From CAYNXB01 sp964401045 (GTDB lineage Bacteria; Pseudomonadota; Alphaproteobacteria; Sphingomonadales; Sphingomonadaceae): a DNA stretch of 15,316 nucleotides. Made by a program: the position numbers and the translations under genes. Under the pieces are notes generated by a model. That model saw only the letters and a list, made by a program, of their open reading frames with translations, made no database searches and was not told where the DNA came from. The stretch is taken from positions 1 to 15,316 of the forward strand of contig CAYNXB010000065.1 of NCBI GenBank assembly GCA_964401045.1, written 5' to 3'. Shown piece by piece: positions 6,872-15,316 of this stretch (its first letter is position 1; every line of letters begins with the position of its first letter).

Positions 6872-8255
6872 CGTCGGGGAAATCGCGTGGCGGCCCCGAC
6901 GGCAGCCCCCACGCGGCCACGATCAACGCCAGCAGCACCACGCCCCAGGTGTACCAAAGCTCGGAATAGGGATCGCCGGTGCGCGCGACGATCCAGGTCG
7001 CGATAAGGGGCAGGAAGCCGCCGAAGTAACCGGTGCCGATGTGGTACGGGATCGACATCGAGGAATAGCGGATTTTCGGCGGAAACATCTCGGTGAGCAG
7101 CGCCGCGACCGGGCCGAAGGTCATTCCCGATAGGGCCGACAGCGTCAGTAACGAGAACATGATCACCGCGATCGCGCCGGGGCCCGGCACGATCGTCGCG
7201 CCCGGAGCGGCAGCGTCGAGCGCCGGGTCGAGCGCCCAGCCCATGAACCAGAAGCACGGGAACAGCAGGATCAGCGTGAAAGCATAGCCCCACACGATCG
7301 GTTGCTTGCGTCCGACCTTGTCCGAGATCGCGCTGAACAACACGAAGAAGCCCATTCCGAACAGCGCGCAGATGCCGACGATGATCTCTGCCACGGTGTC
7401 GTCGACCCGCATCGGACCGGTGAGGAAGGTCAGGCCGCGGAACATCGCGGTGTACCAGATCACCGTCAGCCCGGCGGCGACGCCGAACAGCGCCACGGTG
7501 ATGCGCTTCTTGTTGCCGGGATAAGTGAAGCTCTCGACGAACGGATTGCGCGCGGTGCGGCCTTCCGCCCGCATCACCTGAAACACCGGGCTTTCGGACA
7601 GCTTGAACCGCATCCACAGCGAAATCGCCAGCAGCCCAAGACTGAGAAGAAACGGCACGCGCCAGCCCCAGTCGTTCCACACCGCGTCGCTCATCAACGC
7701 CTTGCACCCGAGCACCACGGCCAGGCTGAGCACGAACCCGCCCATCACGCCGGCCTGGATGAAGCCGGTATAGAATCCCCGGCGCGCGGGCGAGCTGTAC
7801 TCCGCGACGTAGATCGCCGCACCGCCATACTCGCCGCCGAGCGCGAGGCCCTGGAGGATGCGGAGGAAGATCACCAGCACCGGGGCGACCAGCCCGATCT
7901 TGTCGACCGACGGAGTCAACCCGACGCCGGCGGTGGCAACGCCCATCAGCGTCACGGTGATGAGGAAGGTGTATTTCCGCCCCAGCCGGTCACCGAGGTA
8001 GCCGAACAGGATCGCGCCCAGCGGGCGGAAGCCAAAACCCACTGCGAACCCGGCCCAGACGGTGAGCTGGCGCACGAGATCGTTGTCGGAGGGCACGAAT
8101 GCCGTGCCGATGATCGCGGCGAGCGTGCCGTATATGAAGAAATCGTACCATTCGAAGATAGTGCCCGCGCACGAGGCGCCGATCACCATGCGCATTTCCC
8201 GGGCGCTCGGCGCAGGTGCTTCTGGTGTCATCGTCGTCGTGGCCATCTCGCTCAT
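6864..8255 (-). CDS. MFS transporter, metabolite:H+ symporter (MHS) type
   Basis: This is a 463-residue polytopic inner-membrane transporter with about 12 hydrophobic segments. The FEWYDFFIYG stretch in helix 1 (~34-43), GDRLGRK at 88-94, and RILQGLALGGEYGGA at 132-146 followed by EYSSPARRG are hallmarks of the MHS group (ProP, KgtP and ShiA are relatives), which imports organic acids, betaines or amino acids with protons. SDKVGRK marks the equivalent loop in the second half. The substrate cannot be deduced. The start is uncertain: ATG at 8255 follows a GGGGG too closely (one base), while ATG at 8246 would be 10 bases from it. Much longer extensions overlap the IscU-like gene and are rejected. 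It follows that gene by 19 bases and overlaps alr by 8, so it is probably co-transcribed with both. Confidence 0.9.
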   Translation of the reverse strand: MSEMATTTMTPEAPAPSAREMRMVIGASCAGTIFEWYDFFIYGTLAAIIGTAFVPSDNDLVRQLTVWAGFAVGFGFRPLGAILFGYLGDRLGRKYTFLITVTLMGVATAGVGLTPSVDKIGLVAPVLVIFLRILQGLALGGEYGGAAIYVAEYSSPARRGFYTGFIQAGVMGGFVLSLAVVLGCKALMSDAVWNDWGWRVPFLLSLGLLAISLWMRFKLSESPVFQVMRAEGRTARNPFVESFTYPGNKKRITVALFGVAAGLTVIWYTAMFRGLTFLTGPMRVDDTVAEIIVGICALFGMGFFVLFSAISDKVGRKQPIVWGYAFTLILLFPCFWFMGWALDPALDAAAPGATIVPGPGAIAVIMFSLLTLSALSGMTFGPVAALLTEMFPPKIRYSSMSIPYHIGTGYFGGFLPLIATWIVARTGDPYSELWYTWGVVLLALIVAAWGLPSGPPRDFPDDA

Positions 8256-8274
8256 ACCCCCGCTCGCGGGCGGT

Positions 8275-8709
8275 TTAGCCAGCACATTCCTGCTTGGAAA
8301 GCGCGTCGAGGGCGGCCTTCCAAGGCAGGAGCATCGCGCCGTGCCGGCCGGGGTAGGCGCGCGCCGGGACGAGCAGGTCGAGCCTGGGCCATTCCGGCGC
8401 CGGACCACCGCCGGTGAGCCATGCTTCCAGCGCGGCCACGGTGGCGGCGAGCTCCTCAGGTGAGCGGCCGGGCGCGGCGGCGGCGAAGATCGCGGCGCTC
8501 GCCTGGCCCACCGCGCAGGCTGCCACGCGCAGGCCGATCCGCTCGATCCGGCCGGTATCGTCCATCGTCACGCCCATCCGCAGCGTGGAGCCGCAACTGC
8601 GCGAGCGCGCCTCGCCCGTCAGGGTGAATTCGTCGGTCAGGGGATAGGCGGCGAGCCCGACCGCGAGCGCCAACAGCTCGGGCGTGTACAGCCGTTCGGC
8701 GCCGCTCAT
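8275..8709 (-). CDS. IscU/NifU-like iron-sulfur scaffold family protein, degenerate ligands
   Basis: This 144-residue protein resembles IscU/SufU-type scaffolds on which Fe-S clusters are built. Cys39 (RSCGSTLRM) and Cys65 (AACAVGQASA, the conserved AC-x-x-x-QAS region) align with the first two cluster cysteines. The third is missing: the expected R-x-x-C-A-x-L-x-W motif reads RHGAMLLPW (122-130), with Ala125 at the cysteine position. The usual Asp two residues after the first Cys is Ser41. One extra cysteine, Cys142, sits at the extreme C-terminus. It may be a diverged scaffold, a carrier, or a protein with another role in this clade. Its ATG overlaps the cvpA stop (ATGA, 8706-8709), with AAGGA directly before it, so translation is probably coupled. 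No isc or suf partner gene is in the window. Confidence 0.8.
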   Translation of the reverse strand: MSGAERLYTPELLALAVGLAAYPLTDEFTLTGEARSRSCGSTLRMGVTMDDTGRIERIGLRVAACAVGQASAAIFAAAAPGRSPEELAATVAALEAWLTGGGPAPEWPRLDLLVPARAYPGRHGAMLLPWKAALDALSKQECAG

Positions 8710-9251
8710 TCCTTCGCGCCGCTTGAGGGGGCTGTTTCTTCGTTCAATCCGGTCTGGCGAAGCTGGTCGCGCATTTCGATGAGCTGGACAAGTTTGTCCG
8801 CGCTCGCATCGATGAAATCATAGGTGCGCGCGGTAGTGATCCAGGTCGGCCGGCCCGCCGGGCCCCAGACGGTGTCGTAGCCGAGCACCACCACCGAGAA
8901 CGCCATCACCGCGATGATCACGCCCTTGACCGTGCCGAAGCCGAACCCGAGCACCCGGTCGATCGGCCCCAGCACCGAGTTGCGTGAGGCATTGCCCGCG
9001 CGCGAGGCGATCAGCTTCATCGCTGCGTAGGGGATAAGCAGCAGCAGCGCGAACGCCAGCACTGCCGCGCCCGATGGCGTATCGACGTAATGATAGAGAA
9101 ATGCCGTGAGAGCGGTGTGCAGATAGTGGATCGCGAACGCCGCCAGAATCCAGGCCGCAAGCGAGAGGACTTCCTGCACGAATCCGCGCAAGAATCCGCC
9201 GACGGCGGCGATGCCGACCACCAACAGTACGATTATGTCGAAGCCCGTCAT
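8706..9251 (-). CDS. cvpA: CvpA family inner-membrane protein
   Basis: This is a 181-residue protein of the CvpA (colicin V production) family, an inner-membrane group needed for colicin V export in E. coli and linked to envelope stress tolerance; its molecular activity is unknown. Four hydrophobic segments are visible, at about residues 4-20, 28-46, 62-82 and 104-124. Family signatures are GGFLRGFVQEVLSLAAWI (18-35) and SVLGPIDRVLGFGFGTVKG (92-110). A hydrophilic tail of ~50 residues follows the last segment. It starts 11 bases after the radA stop without a clear Shine-Dalgarno and overlaps the next gene by 4 bases. The enteric cvpA-purF arrangement is not kept: an IscU-like gene follows. 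Confidence 0.88.
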   Translation of the reverse strand: MTGFDIIVLLVVGIAAVGGFLRGFVQEVLSLAAWILAAFAIHYLHTALTAFLYHYVDTPSGAAVLAFALLLLIPYAAMKLIASRAGNASRNSVLGPIDRVLGFGFGTVKGVIIAVMAFSVVVLGYDTVWGPAGRPTWITTARTYDFIDASADKLVQLIEMRDQLRQTGLNEETAPSSGAKE

Positions 9252-9262
9252 CTGGACGGAAT

Positions 9263-10630
9263 CTATGCCCTCGCCATGATGCGGTCAACGAGATCGGGAA
9301 GCAGTGCCAGACCTTTATGATTAAAGCCTGCCGGCTTCTCGATCGCCTCGTCCGGCCCATTGCCACTGGTGAAGCCGAGCTTGGCCGCCTCTTTCAGCCT
9401 CACGCTCGCGTGCGCGACCGGGCGAATCTCTCCCGCGAGCGAGACTTCGCCAAACCACACGCTGCCTTTGGGCAAGGCAGTATCGGACAATGCCGAAACC
9501 AGCGCCGCCGCCACCGCAAGGTCTGCCGCCGGATCGCTCAGGCGATAGCCTCCCGCGACGTTGAGATAGACTTCGGCGGACGAAAAATTCAATCCGCAGC
9601 GCGCTTCCAGCACTGCCAGCAGCATCGCCAGCCGCCCGCTGTCCCAGCCGACCACCGCGCGGCGCGGCGTTGCGCCCGATTGCAGCCTCACGATCAGCGC
9701 CTGCACTTCGATAAGCACCGGCCGCGTGCCTTCGAGCGCCGGAAACACCGCGCTTCCGGCGACCGGCTGCTCGCGGCCTGAAAGGAACAACATCGACGGG
9801 TTGGCGACTTCGGCCAGTCCCTGCCCTTCCATCGCGAACACACCGATCTCATCGACCGCGCCGAAGCGGTTCTTGAGCGCGCGCAGGATGCGGTACTGGT
9901 GGCTACGCTCACCCTCGAAGCTCATCACCACGTCGACCATGTGCTCGAGCACGCGCGGACCGGCGATCGAGCCGTCTTTGGTCACGTGGCCGACCAACAC
10001 CAGCGCGACCCCGCACTCCTTGGCGTAACGGATCAGCTCGAAGGCGCAGCCACGCACCTGGCTTACCGTGCCGGGCGCCCCCTCGATCTGATCCGAATGC
10101 ATAGTCTGGATCGAATCGACCACCAACAGGTCCGGCGGCGGCCCCGCACCGAGCGTTGTGAGGATGTCGCGCACCGAAGTCGCGGCGGCCAGCCGGATCG
10201 GCGCATCGGCGAGCCCGAGCCTGCTCGCCCGCAGGCGCACCTGACCGGCCGCTTCTTCACCGCTGACGTAGACCGCGTTAGCCCCCGCGCGCGCCATCTT
10301 CGCAGCGGCCTGGAGCAGCAGGGTCGATTTGCCGATTCCGGGGTCGCCGCCCATCAGCACCGCGGAACCGGGCACCAGCCCGCCCCCGAGCGCCCTGTCG
10401 AACTCGGCCAACCCGCTCGAGCGGCGCTGGAGCACCTCTCCCGGAGCGTCGAGCTGCACGAACTCGATCCGCTGCCCACCGCTCGAGAGGTCGTGCTTCT
10501 GCGAGAACACCGTCGCCGGCACGTCTTCCGCCAGCGTGTTCCACTCGGCACAGTCGGGGCACTGCCCCTGCCAGCGATGCGACACGCTGCCGCAAGCCTG
10601 GCACACATAGCGTTTCTTGGGCCGTCCCAT
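9263..10630 (-). CDS. radA: DNA repair protein RadA
   Basis: RadA (Sms) is a RecA-like ATPase that processes recombination intermediates and drives branch migration in the cytoplasm. I start it at the ATG at 10630 (455 residues), because MGRPKKRYVCQACG matches the usual N-terminus; an ATG 14 codons upstream (10672) is in frame but adds a non-conserved leader. The four-cysteine zinc finger is C10-x2-C13 and C24-x2-C27. Walker A is GDPGIGKS at 95-102, Walker B is LLVVDS ending near 173, and the RadA-specific KNRFG motif is at 253-257. The C-terminal third is the Lon-protease-like domain (VGWDSGRLAML, AEVYLNVAGGYRLSDPAADLA), which in RadA serves as a scaffold, not a protease. It heads the long minus-strand run and is divergent from the patatin gene. 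Confidence 0.96.
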   Translation of the reverse strand: MGRPKKRYVCQACGSVSHRWQGQCPDCAEWNTLAEDVPATVFSQKHDLSSGGQRIEFVQLDAPGEVLQRRSSGLAEFDRALGGGLVPGSAVLMGGDPGIGKSTLLLQAAAKMARAGANAVYVSGEEAAGQVRLRASRLGLADAPIRLAAATSVRDILTTLGAGPPPDLLVVDSIQTMHSDQIEGAPGTVSQVRGCAFELIRYAKECGVALVLVGHVTKDGSIAGPRVLEHMVDVVMSFEGERSHQYRILRALKNRFGAVDEIGVFAMEGQGLAEVANPSMLFLSGREQPVAGSAVFPALEGTRPVLIEVQALIVRLQSGATPRRAVVGWDSGRLAMLLAVLEARCGLNFSSAEVYLNVAGGYRLSDPAADLAVAAALVSALSDTALPKGSVWFGEVSLAGEIRPVAHASVRLKEAAKLGFTSGNGPDEAIEKPAGFNHKGLALLPDLVDRIMARA

Positions 10631-10660
10631 GGCGGGGGCATATCTGGAACAGAAGTAGAA

Positions 10661-10676
10661 CGCAATTGCCATTGCG
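10661..10676. promoter_or_regulatory. Inverted repeat in the radA / patatin divergent region
   Basis: The 71-base gap between these divergent genes holds CGCAAT and ATTGCG around TGCC, a perfect 6-bp dyad. It sits about 30 bases upstream of radA and 25 upstream of the patatin start, where an operator or promoter would be expected. A TTGCCA at 10666-10671 could act as a -35 for the patatin gene, but the matching -10 (TTAACC, 10689-10694) is weak. No regulator can be named. Confidence 0.25.
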
Positions 10677-10701
10677 CGTTTTACCGGCTTAACCCGCTGC
10701 C

Positions 10702-13017
10702 ATGCGCCAGAAGGAACTCCGCATTGCTCTGGTCTGCTACGGCGGGATCAGCCTGGCAGTGTACATGCACGGCGTCACCAAGGAGCTGTGGCACCTCGCA
10801 CGCGCGAGCCGCGAGCACCTCTCGGACGGCGAGCCGGAAGGCGGGACCGCGCCGGTCTATCGCGCTCTGCTGCGGCGGTTGCAGGAGAAGCATGGACTGC
10901 GGCTACGGGTCCTGCCCGACATCCTCGCCGGGGCCAGCGCGGGCGGGATAAACGCGGTGTTCCTCGCCCAGGCGATCCACTCGGGCCAATCTCTGGAGCC
11001 GCTGACCGAGTTGTGGCTGAGCTGCGCCGACGTCGACCGGCTGCTCGACCCCGAGGCGCGGCCGTGGTCGCGCGCGGCGAAATTCTGGGCCCAGCCGCTG
11101 GTGCAGTTCGTGCTCACCCGCCCCGGCAACGCGGTCAGCGAGAGCGTCGCGCCCGAGACGCGCGGCGAAGTGCGTGAGAAGCTCTCCCGCTTCATTCGTT
11201 CGCGCTGGTTCGAGCCGCCATTCTCGGGGATCGGTTTCTCGCACTTGTTGCGTAATGCGCTCGCGGCGATGGCGGCTGCGCCGCACGAGCGGCCGCTGCT
11301 GCCCCCGTTCCATCCGCTCGACCTGTTCGTCACCGCGACCGACTTCCGCGGCTATCAGGAACTGCTGCGCCTCCATAGCCCGCCGGTGGTCGAGGAAAGC
11401 GAGCACCGCATGCCGATCGGGTTCAGCGCGCGCACGCCGGTGGACGGCGGCATCCCGCTCGCAGACCCGCTGTCATTGACGTTCGCCGCGCGCTCGACCG
11501 CAAGCTTCCCCGGCGCGTTCCCGCCGTTGACCGTGGCCGAGATAGATCTGCTCGCCGGGCAGCGCGATGAGGAGTGGGACGACCGCGCGGCGTTCCTCGC
11601 GCGGGTGATGCCGGCGCACTTGCGCCAGGGCGATGCCGAGAAGGTTTCGCTGATCGATGGCTCGGTGCTGGTCAACGCGCCGTTTGCAGAGGCGATGGCG
11701 GCACTGCCGAGCCGCCCGGCGCACCGCGAGGTCGACCGGCGGTTCGTGTACATCGATCCGACGCCGCACCGGCGGCTCGGCACCATCAACGGCGATGCGC
11801 GCCCGGTCGGGTTCTTCTCGGCGATCTTCGGCTCGGTTTCGGCGATTCCGCGCGAACAGCCAATCCGCGACGACCTTGAACGCATGGCCAAGCAATCGCG
11901 CGAGGCCGAGCGGCTGCAGCAGATGGTCGTCGCGCTGCGCCCGGATGTCGAGCGCGCGGTCGAGAAGCTGTTCGGGATGACGCTGTTCCTTGATCGGCCG
12001 ACGCCCAAGCGGCTTAATGCCTGGCGCGCTAAGGCGCAGCAGGCGGCGGCGCTCGATGCCGGGTTCGCCTATCACGCCTATGCGCAAGCCAAGTTCACAG
12101 GCATCGTCGATCGGCTGGCGAAGACGGTGTTCGAGGCCGCACCCGGGCTGCTGCTGCCCGATGACCGCACTATCGCCCAGCGGCTGCACGAAGAGCTGCG
12201 CGCGCGCGGGCTCGCCACTCTCGCCGATCCGGGCGGTGGCGCGAACGAGGCGGCAATCGCCTTTTTTCGCGCGCACGACCTCGGCTTCCGGGTCCGCCGG
12301 CTGCGGCTGCTTGCACTGCGGCTGGCGCGCGAATGGGACGACGAGCCCGGCCTCACCGAACCGGAACGCGACGCGCTTCGTGCCGCTCTCTATGAGGCGC
12401 TGGCGCTGTACTTCGACCGCGACACCGCGGCAGGGCTGGGTGAAGATTTCGCTGGAATCGCGGAAAAGGTATTCGAGGCGCCCGGCGCGGCGCTCGACTT
12501 CATTGCTGCGCGCCGCGGCCTGACCAAGGTGGACGAGACGGTCGATGCCCGGCTCGCCGAAGCATTCGAGGCGTGTCCCAAGCCGCTTCGGCGGCGCATG
12601 CTGTTCGCATACCTCGGCTTTCCCTACTACGACGTCGCCACCCTGCCGCTGCTGCGCAACGAGGGGCTGACGGAATTTGACCAGATCAAGGTCGACCGCA
12701 TCTCGCCCGAGGACGCCAAATCGATCCGCGAGGGCGGCACCCAGGCTACCTTGCGCGGCATCGAGTTCTACAACTTCGGCGCGTTCTTCAGCCGCGCCTA
12801 CCGCGAGAATGATTACCTGTGGGGGCGCCTGCACGGGGCAGAGCGGATGATCGACCTGGTCTGCTCGACGCTCGACGAGCTGCCCCCAGAGGAGGATTGC
12901 CGCAGCTTGCAGCGCGAGGCCTTCCTCGCGATCCTGGACGAGGAGGAGCCGCGGCTGACTTTCGATCCCGGCCTGGTGAAACGGATACGGGCAGAGGTGC
13001 TGGCGAGATTTCCCTAA
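10702..13017 (+). CDS. Patatin-related protein (putative lipid acyl hydrolase), large form
   Basis: This 771-residue protein has an N-terminal patatin-like phospholipase domain (about residues 5-345) and a long C-terminal region. The nucleophile elbow is AGASAGG with Ser79; the catalytic-dyad aspartate is Asp319 in LIDGSVLVNAPF. The usual Gly-rich oxyanion loop is replaced by CYGGISLAVYMHG (12-24). This architecture matches the large 'patatin-related protein' group (I recall TIGR03607, with DUF3376 in the C-terminal part), whose substrate is not established. Residues ~380-770 are helical and charged, without motifs I recognise, apart from an aromatic stretch near IEFYNFGAFFSRAYRENDYLWGRLHGAERMIDL. 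There is no signal peptide or clear membrane span, so it is probably cytoplasmic or peripheral. No Shine-Dalgarno precedes the ATG, so the start is supported by homology and the short leader only. Its stop overlaps the dnaJ stop. Confidence 0.88.
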   Translation: MRQKELRIALVCYGGISLAVYMHGVTKELWHLARASREHLSDGEPEGGTAPVYRALLRRLQEKHGLRLRVLPDILAGASAGGINAVFLAQAIHSGQSLEPLTELWLSCADVDRLLDPEARPWSRAAKFWAQPLVQFVLTRPGNAVSESVAPETRGEVREKLSRFIRSRWFEPPFSGIGFSHLLRNALAAMAAAPHERPLLPPFHPLDLFVTATDFRGYQELLRLHSPPVVEESEHRMPIGFSARTPVDGGIPLADPLSLTFAARSTASFPGAFPPLTVAEIDLLAGQRDEEWDDRAAFLARVMPAHLRQGDAEKVSLIDGSVLVNAPFAEAMAALPSRPAHREVDRRFVYIDPTPHRRLGTINGDARPVGFFSAIFGSVSAIPREQPIRDDLERMAKQSREAERLQQMVVALRPDVERAVEKLFGMTLFLDRPTPKRLNAWRAKAQQAAALDAGFAYHAYAQAKFTGIVDRLAKTVFEAAPGLLLPDDRTIAQRLHEELRARGLATLADPGGGANEAAIAFFRAHDLGFRVRRLRLLALRLAREWDDEPGLTEPERDALRAALYEALALYFDRDTAAGLGEDFAGIAEKVFEAPGAALDFIAARRGLTKVDETVDARLAEAFEACPKPLRRRMLFAYLGFPYYDVATLPLLRNEGLTEFDQIKVDRISPEDAKSIREGGTQATLRGIEFYNFGAFFSRAYRENDYLWGRLHGAERMIDLVCSTLDELPPEEDCRSLQREAFLAILDEEEPRLTFDPGLVKRIRAEVLARFP

Positions 13018-14129
13018 CCCGTAATCGCGTCCTTGAGCCGGTCGAGGAAGCCCCGGCTCTCCGGGCATTCGTCGCCCGTTTCGGTCTCGCGGAACTGCTC
13101 CAGGATCGCCTTCTGCTCCTTGGTGAGCCTGGTCGGCGTCTCGACCTTCACCTCGACCACCAGGTCACCGCGGCCACGACCCTGCAGCACGGGCATCCCG
13201 GCGCCGCGCTTGCGCAGCTGCTTGCCCGACTGGATGCCGGCGGGAATGTCAATCGTGTGTTGCGCGCCATCTAGCCCGGGAATTTCGATCGAGCCGCCGA
13301 GCGCGGCCGTCGAGAAGGTGATCGGCACGCGGGTGAACAGCGTCGTGCCCTCGCGCTCGAACACTTTGTGCGGGCGCACGTGGAGGAAGATGTAGAGGTC
13401 GCCCGGTGGCGCGCCGGCCGGGCCGGCCTCGCCCTTGCCGGTCAGGCGGATGCGGGTGCCGTTGTCGACGCCCGGCGGGATCGCCACGTCGAGCCGTTGC
13501 ACGCGATCGACGCGCCCCTCCCCGCCGCATTCGCGGCACGGGCTTTCGAGAACTTCGCCGCGTCCGTGACAGTTGGGACAGGGGCGCTCGATAACGAACA
13601 GGCCCTGGTGCGCGCGAACCTTGCCGCGCCCGGCGCACAGGTTGCAGCGGCGCGTCCCGGTGCCTTCGGCCGCGCCCGATCCGTGGCAGGGCGTGCAGGC
13701 GACCGAGACTTCGACCTCGATCTGGGTGTCCTTGCCATCGAATGCGTCGTCGAGGCCGATCTCCATGTCGTAGCGCATGTCCGCGCCGCGGCGCGGGCGC
13801 TGCCGCTCGCCGCCAAACGCGCTGCCGAAGATCGTTTCGAAAATGTCGCCGAGATCGGCGAAGTCGGCGCCCTGCCCGCCGCCCGCACCCATTCCCTGCT
13901 TGAAGGCAGCGTGGCCGTAGCGATCGTAAGCGGCGCGCTTCTGCGGATCCTTGAGGCAATCGTACGCCTCACTGACTGCCTTGAACTTGTCCTCGTGGTC
14001 CTTGCACCCGCCGTTGCGATCCGGGTGGTACTGCATCGCCAGGCGGCGATAGGCAGCCTTGATCGTCTTGTCGTCGGCCGTGCGCTCGATTTCGAGCAGC
14101 TCGTAAAAGTCCGTTTCGGTAGCTGACAT
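13014..14129 (-). CDS. dnaJ: Chaperone DnaJ (Hsp40)
   Basis: This 371-residue type I J-protein delivers unfolded clients to DnaK and stimulates its ATPase. The J domain occupies residues ~6-72 with the HPD triad at 35-37. A short Gly-rich linker follows (GAGGGQGADF, ~81-90). Four zinc-binding CxxCxGxG repeats are intact: C145/C148, C162/C165, C184/C187 and C198/C201. The C-terminal substrate-binding domains (VDNGTRIRLTGKGEAG, GDLYIFLHVRPHKVFEREG) complete the canonical order. I start it at the ATG at 14129 (MSATETDFYELL), not the ATG 16 codons upstream, because the J domain begins here and a GGGG lies seven bases before it. It is 77 bases downstream of dnaK and probably co-transcribed, with a hairpin between. 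It overlaps the convergent patatin gene by 4 bases. Confidence 0.96.
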   Translation of the reverse strand: MSATETDFYELLEIERTADDKTIKAAYRRLAMQYHPDRNGGCKDHEDKFKAVSEAYDCLKDPQKRAAYDRYGHAAFKQGMGAGGGQGADFADLGDIFETIFGSAFGGERQRPRRGADMRYDMEIGLDDAFDGKDTQIEVEVSVACTPCHGSGAAEGTGTRRCNLCAGRGKVRAHQGLFVIERPCPNCHGRGEVLESPCRECGGEGRVDRVQRLDVAIPPGVDNGTRIRLTGKGEAGPAGAPPGDLYIFLHVRPHKVFEREGTTLFTRVPITFSTAALGGSIEIPGLDGAQHTIDIPAGIQSGKQLRKRGAGMPVLQGRGRGDLVVEVKVETPTRLTKEQKAILEQFRETETGDECPESRGFLDRLKDAITG

Positions 14130-14155
14130 GGTTCGACCCCGCCCCCAAACCCTAA

Positions 14156-14186
14156 CCGCCACCGGAGCGGATTGCACCGGTGGCGG
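14156..14186 (-). terminator. Hairpin between dnaK and dnaJ (possible attenuator or partial terminator)
   Basis: CCGCCACCGG and CCGGTGGCGG form a perfect 10-bp stem with an 11-base loop in the 77-base gap between the dnaK stop and the dnaJ start. On the minus strand it is followed by TTAGGGTTTGGGGG, not a U-tract, so complete intrinsic termination is unlikely. A stem like this commonly lowers downstream expression or protects the upstream mRNA, which would fit dnaK being needed in excess over dnaJ. The role is inferred from position. Confidence 0.5.
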
Positions 14187-14206
14187 CCATGGTTTTCATC
14201 AGGCGA

Positions 14207-15316
<1,110 letters not shown>

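Noticed and set aside
8256..8408. Longer MFS transporter start at 8408
   Set aside because: The extra 51 residues overlap the end of the IscU-like gene and are low-complexity Arg/Pro/Ser, unlike a transporter N-terminus.
10631..10672. RadA start at 10672
   Set aside because: The added 14 residues (MAIAFYFCSRYAPA) are not typical of RadA, which normally begins just before its zinc finger; the start at 10630 fits. The upstream ATG cannot be fully excluded.
11473..13068. A 531-residue open frame on the minus strand opposite the patatin gene
   Set aside because: It is a shadow frame of high-GC coding DNA. It reads as Arg/Glu/Gln-rich sequence without domains, and the plus strand encodes a recognisable patatin protein over the same bases.

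Overview
The window is a gene-dense, high-GC, single-copy chromosomal stretch from an alphaproteobacterium, most likely a member of the Sphingomonadales. This placement rests on family-level resemblance: the eukaryote/archaeal-type ProRS, a PhaR regulator, a three-gene radA-cvpA-IscU-like block with a degenerate scaffold protein, a large patatin-related protein, and the style of DnaK and DnaJ. The genus cannot be named from sequence alone. There is no sign of a prophage, insertion sequence, CRISPR array, rRNA or tRNA. Every gap between genes is under 140 bases, so no stretch over 300 bases lacks a gene.

Layout, left to right. Bases 1-1370 (minus) hold the N-terminal 456 residues of ribonuclease R, which runs off the left edge. 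Divergent to it, 1503-3518 (plus) is an exported M3-family zinc oligopeptidase. A palindrome-rich intergenic element (3529-3607) separates it from a long minus-strand run read from right to left: radA (start 10630), a CvpA-family membrane protein, an IscU-like protein, an MHS-type MFS transporter, alanine racemase alr, the PHA regulator phaR, and prolyl-tRNA synthetase proS (stop 3605). Several junctions in this run are tight or overlapping: 11 bases between radA and cvpA, ATGA between cvpA and the IscU-like gene, 19 bases before the MFS gene, and an 8-base overlap between MFS and alr. The first five genes therefore look like one transcription unit; phaR and proS follow after gaps of 76 and 53 bases. 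Divergent from radA, 10702-13017 (plus) encodes a 771-residue patatin-related protein. Its stop overlaps the stop of the convergent dnaJ (13014-14129, minus). dnaJ lies downstream of dnaK, of which the C-terminal 369 residues are present at the right edge (14207-15316, minus).

Functionally these are mostly housekeeping genes: RNA decay (RNase R), proline tRNA charging, cell-wall D-alanine supply, recombination-branch processing (RadA), carbon-storage regulation (PhaR) and the DnaK/DnaJ chaperone pair. I found no convincing new multi-gene system. The points most worth a second look are the IscU-like protein lacking canonical cluster ligands, the ProRS whose C-terminal zinc site appears lost, the TGC-rich dyad region upstream of phaR, the 10-bp hairpin between dnaK and dnaJ, the structured repeat after the M3 peptidase, and the large uncharacterised C-terminal half of the patatin protein.
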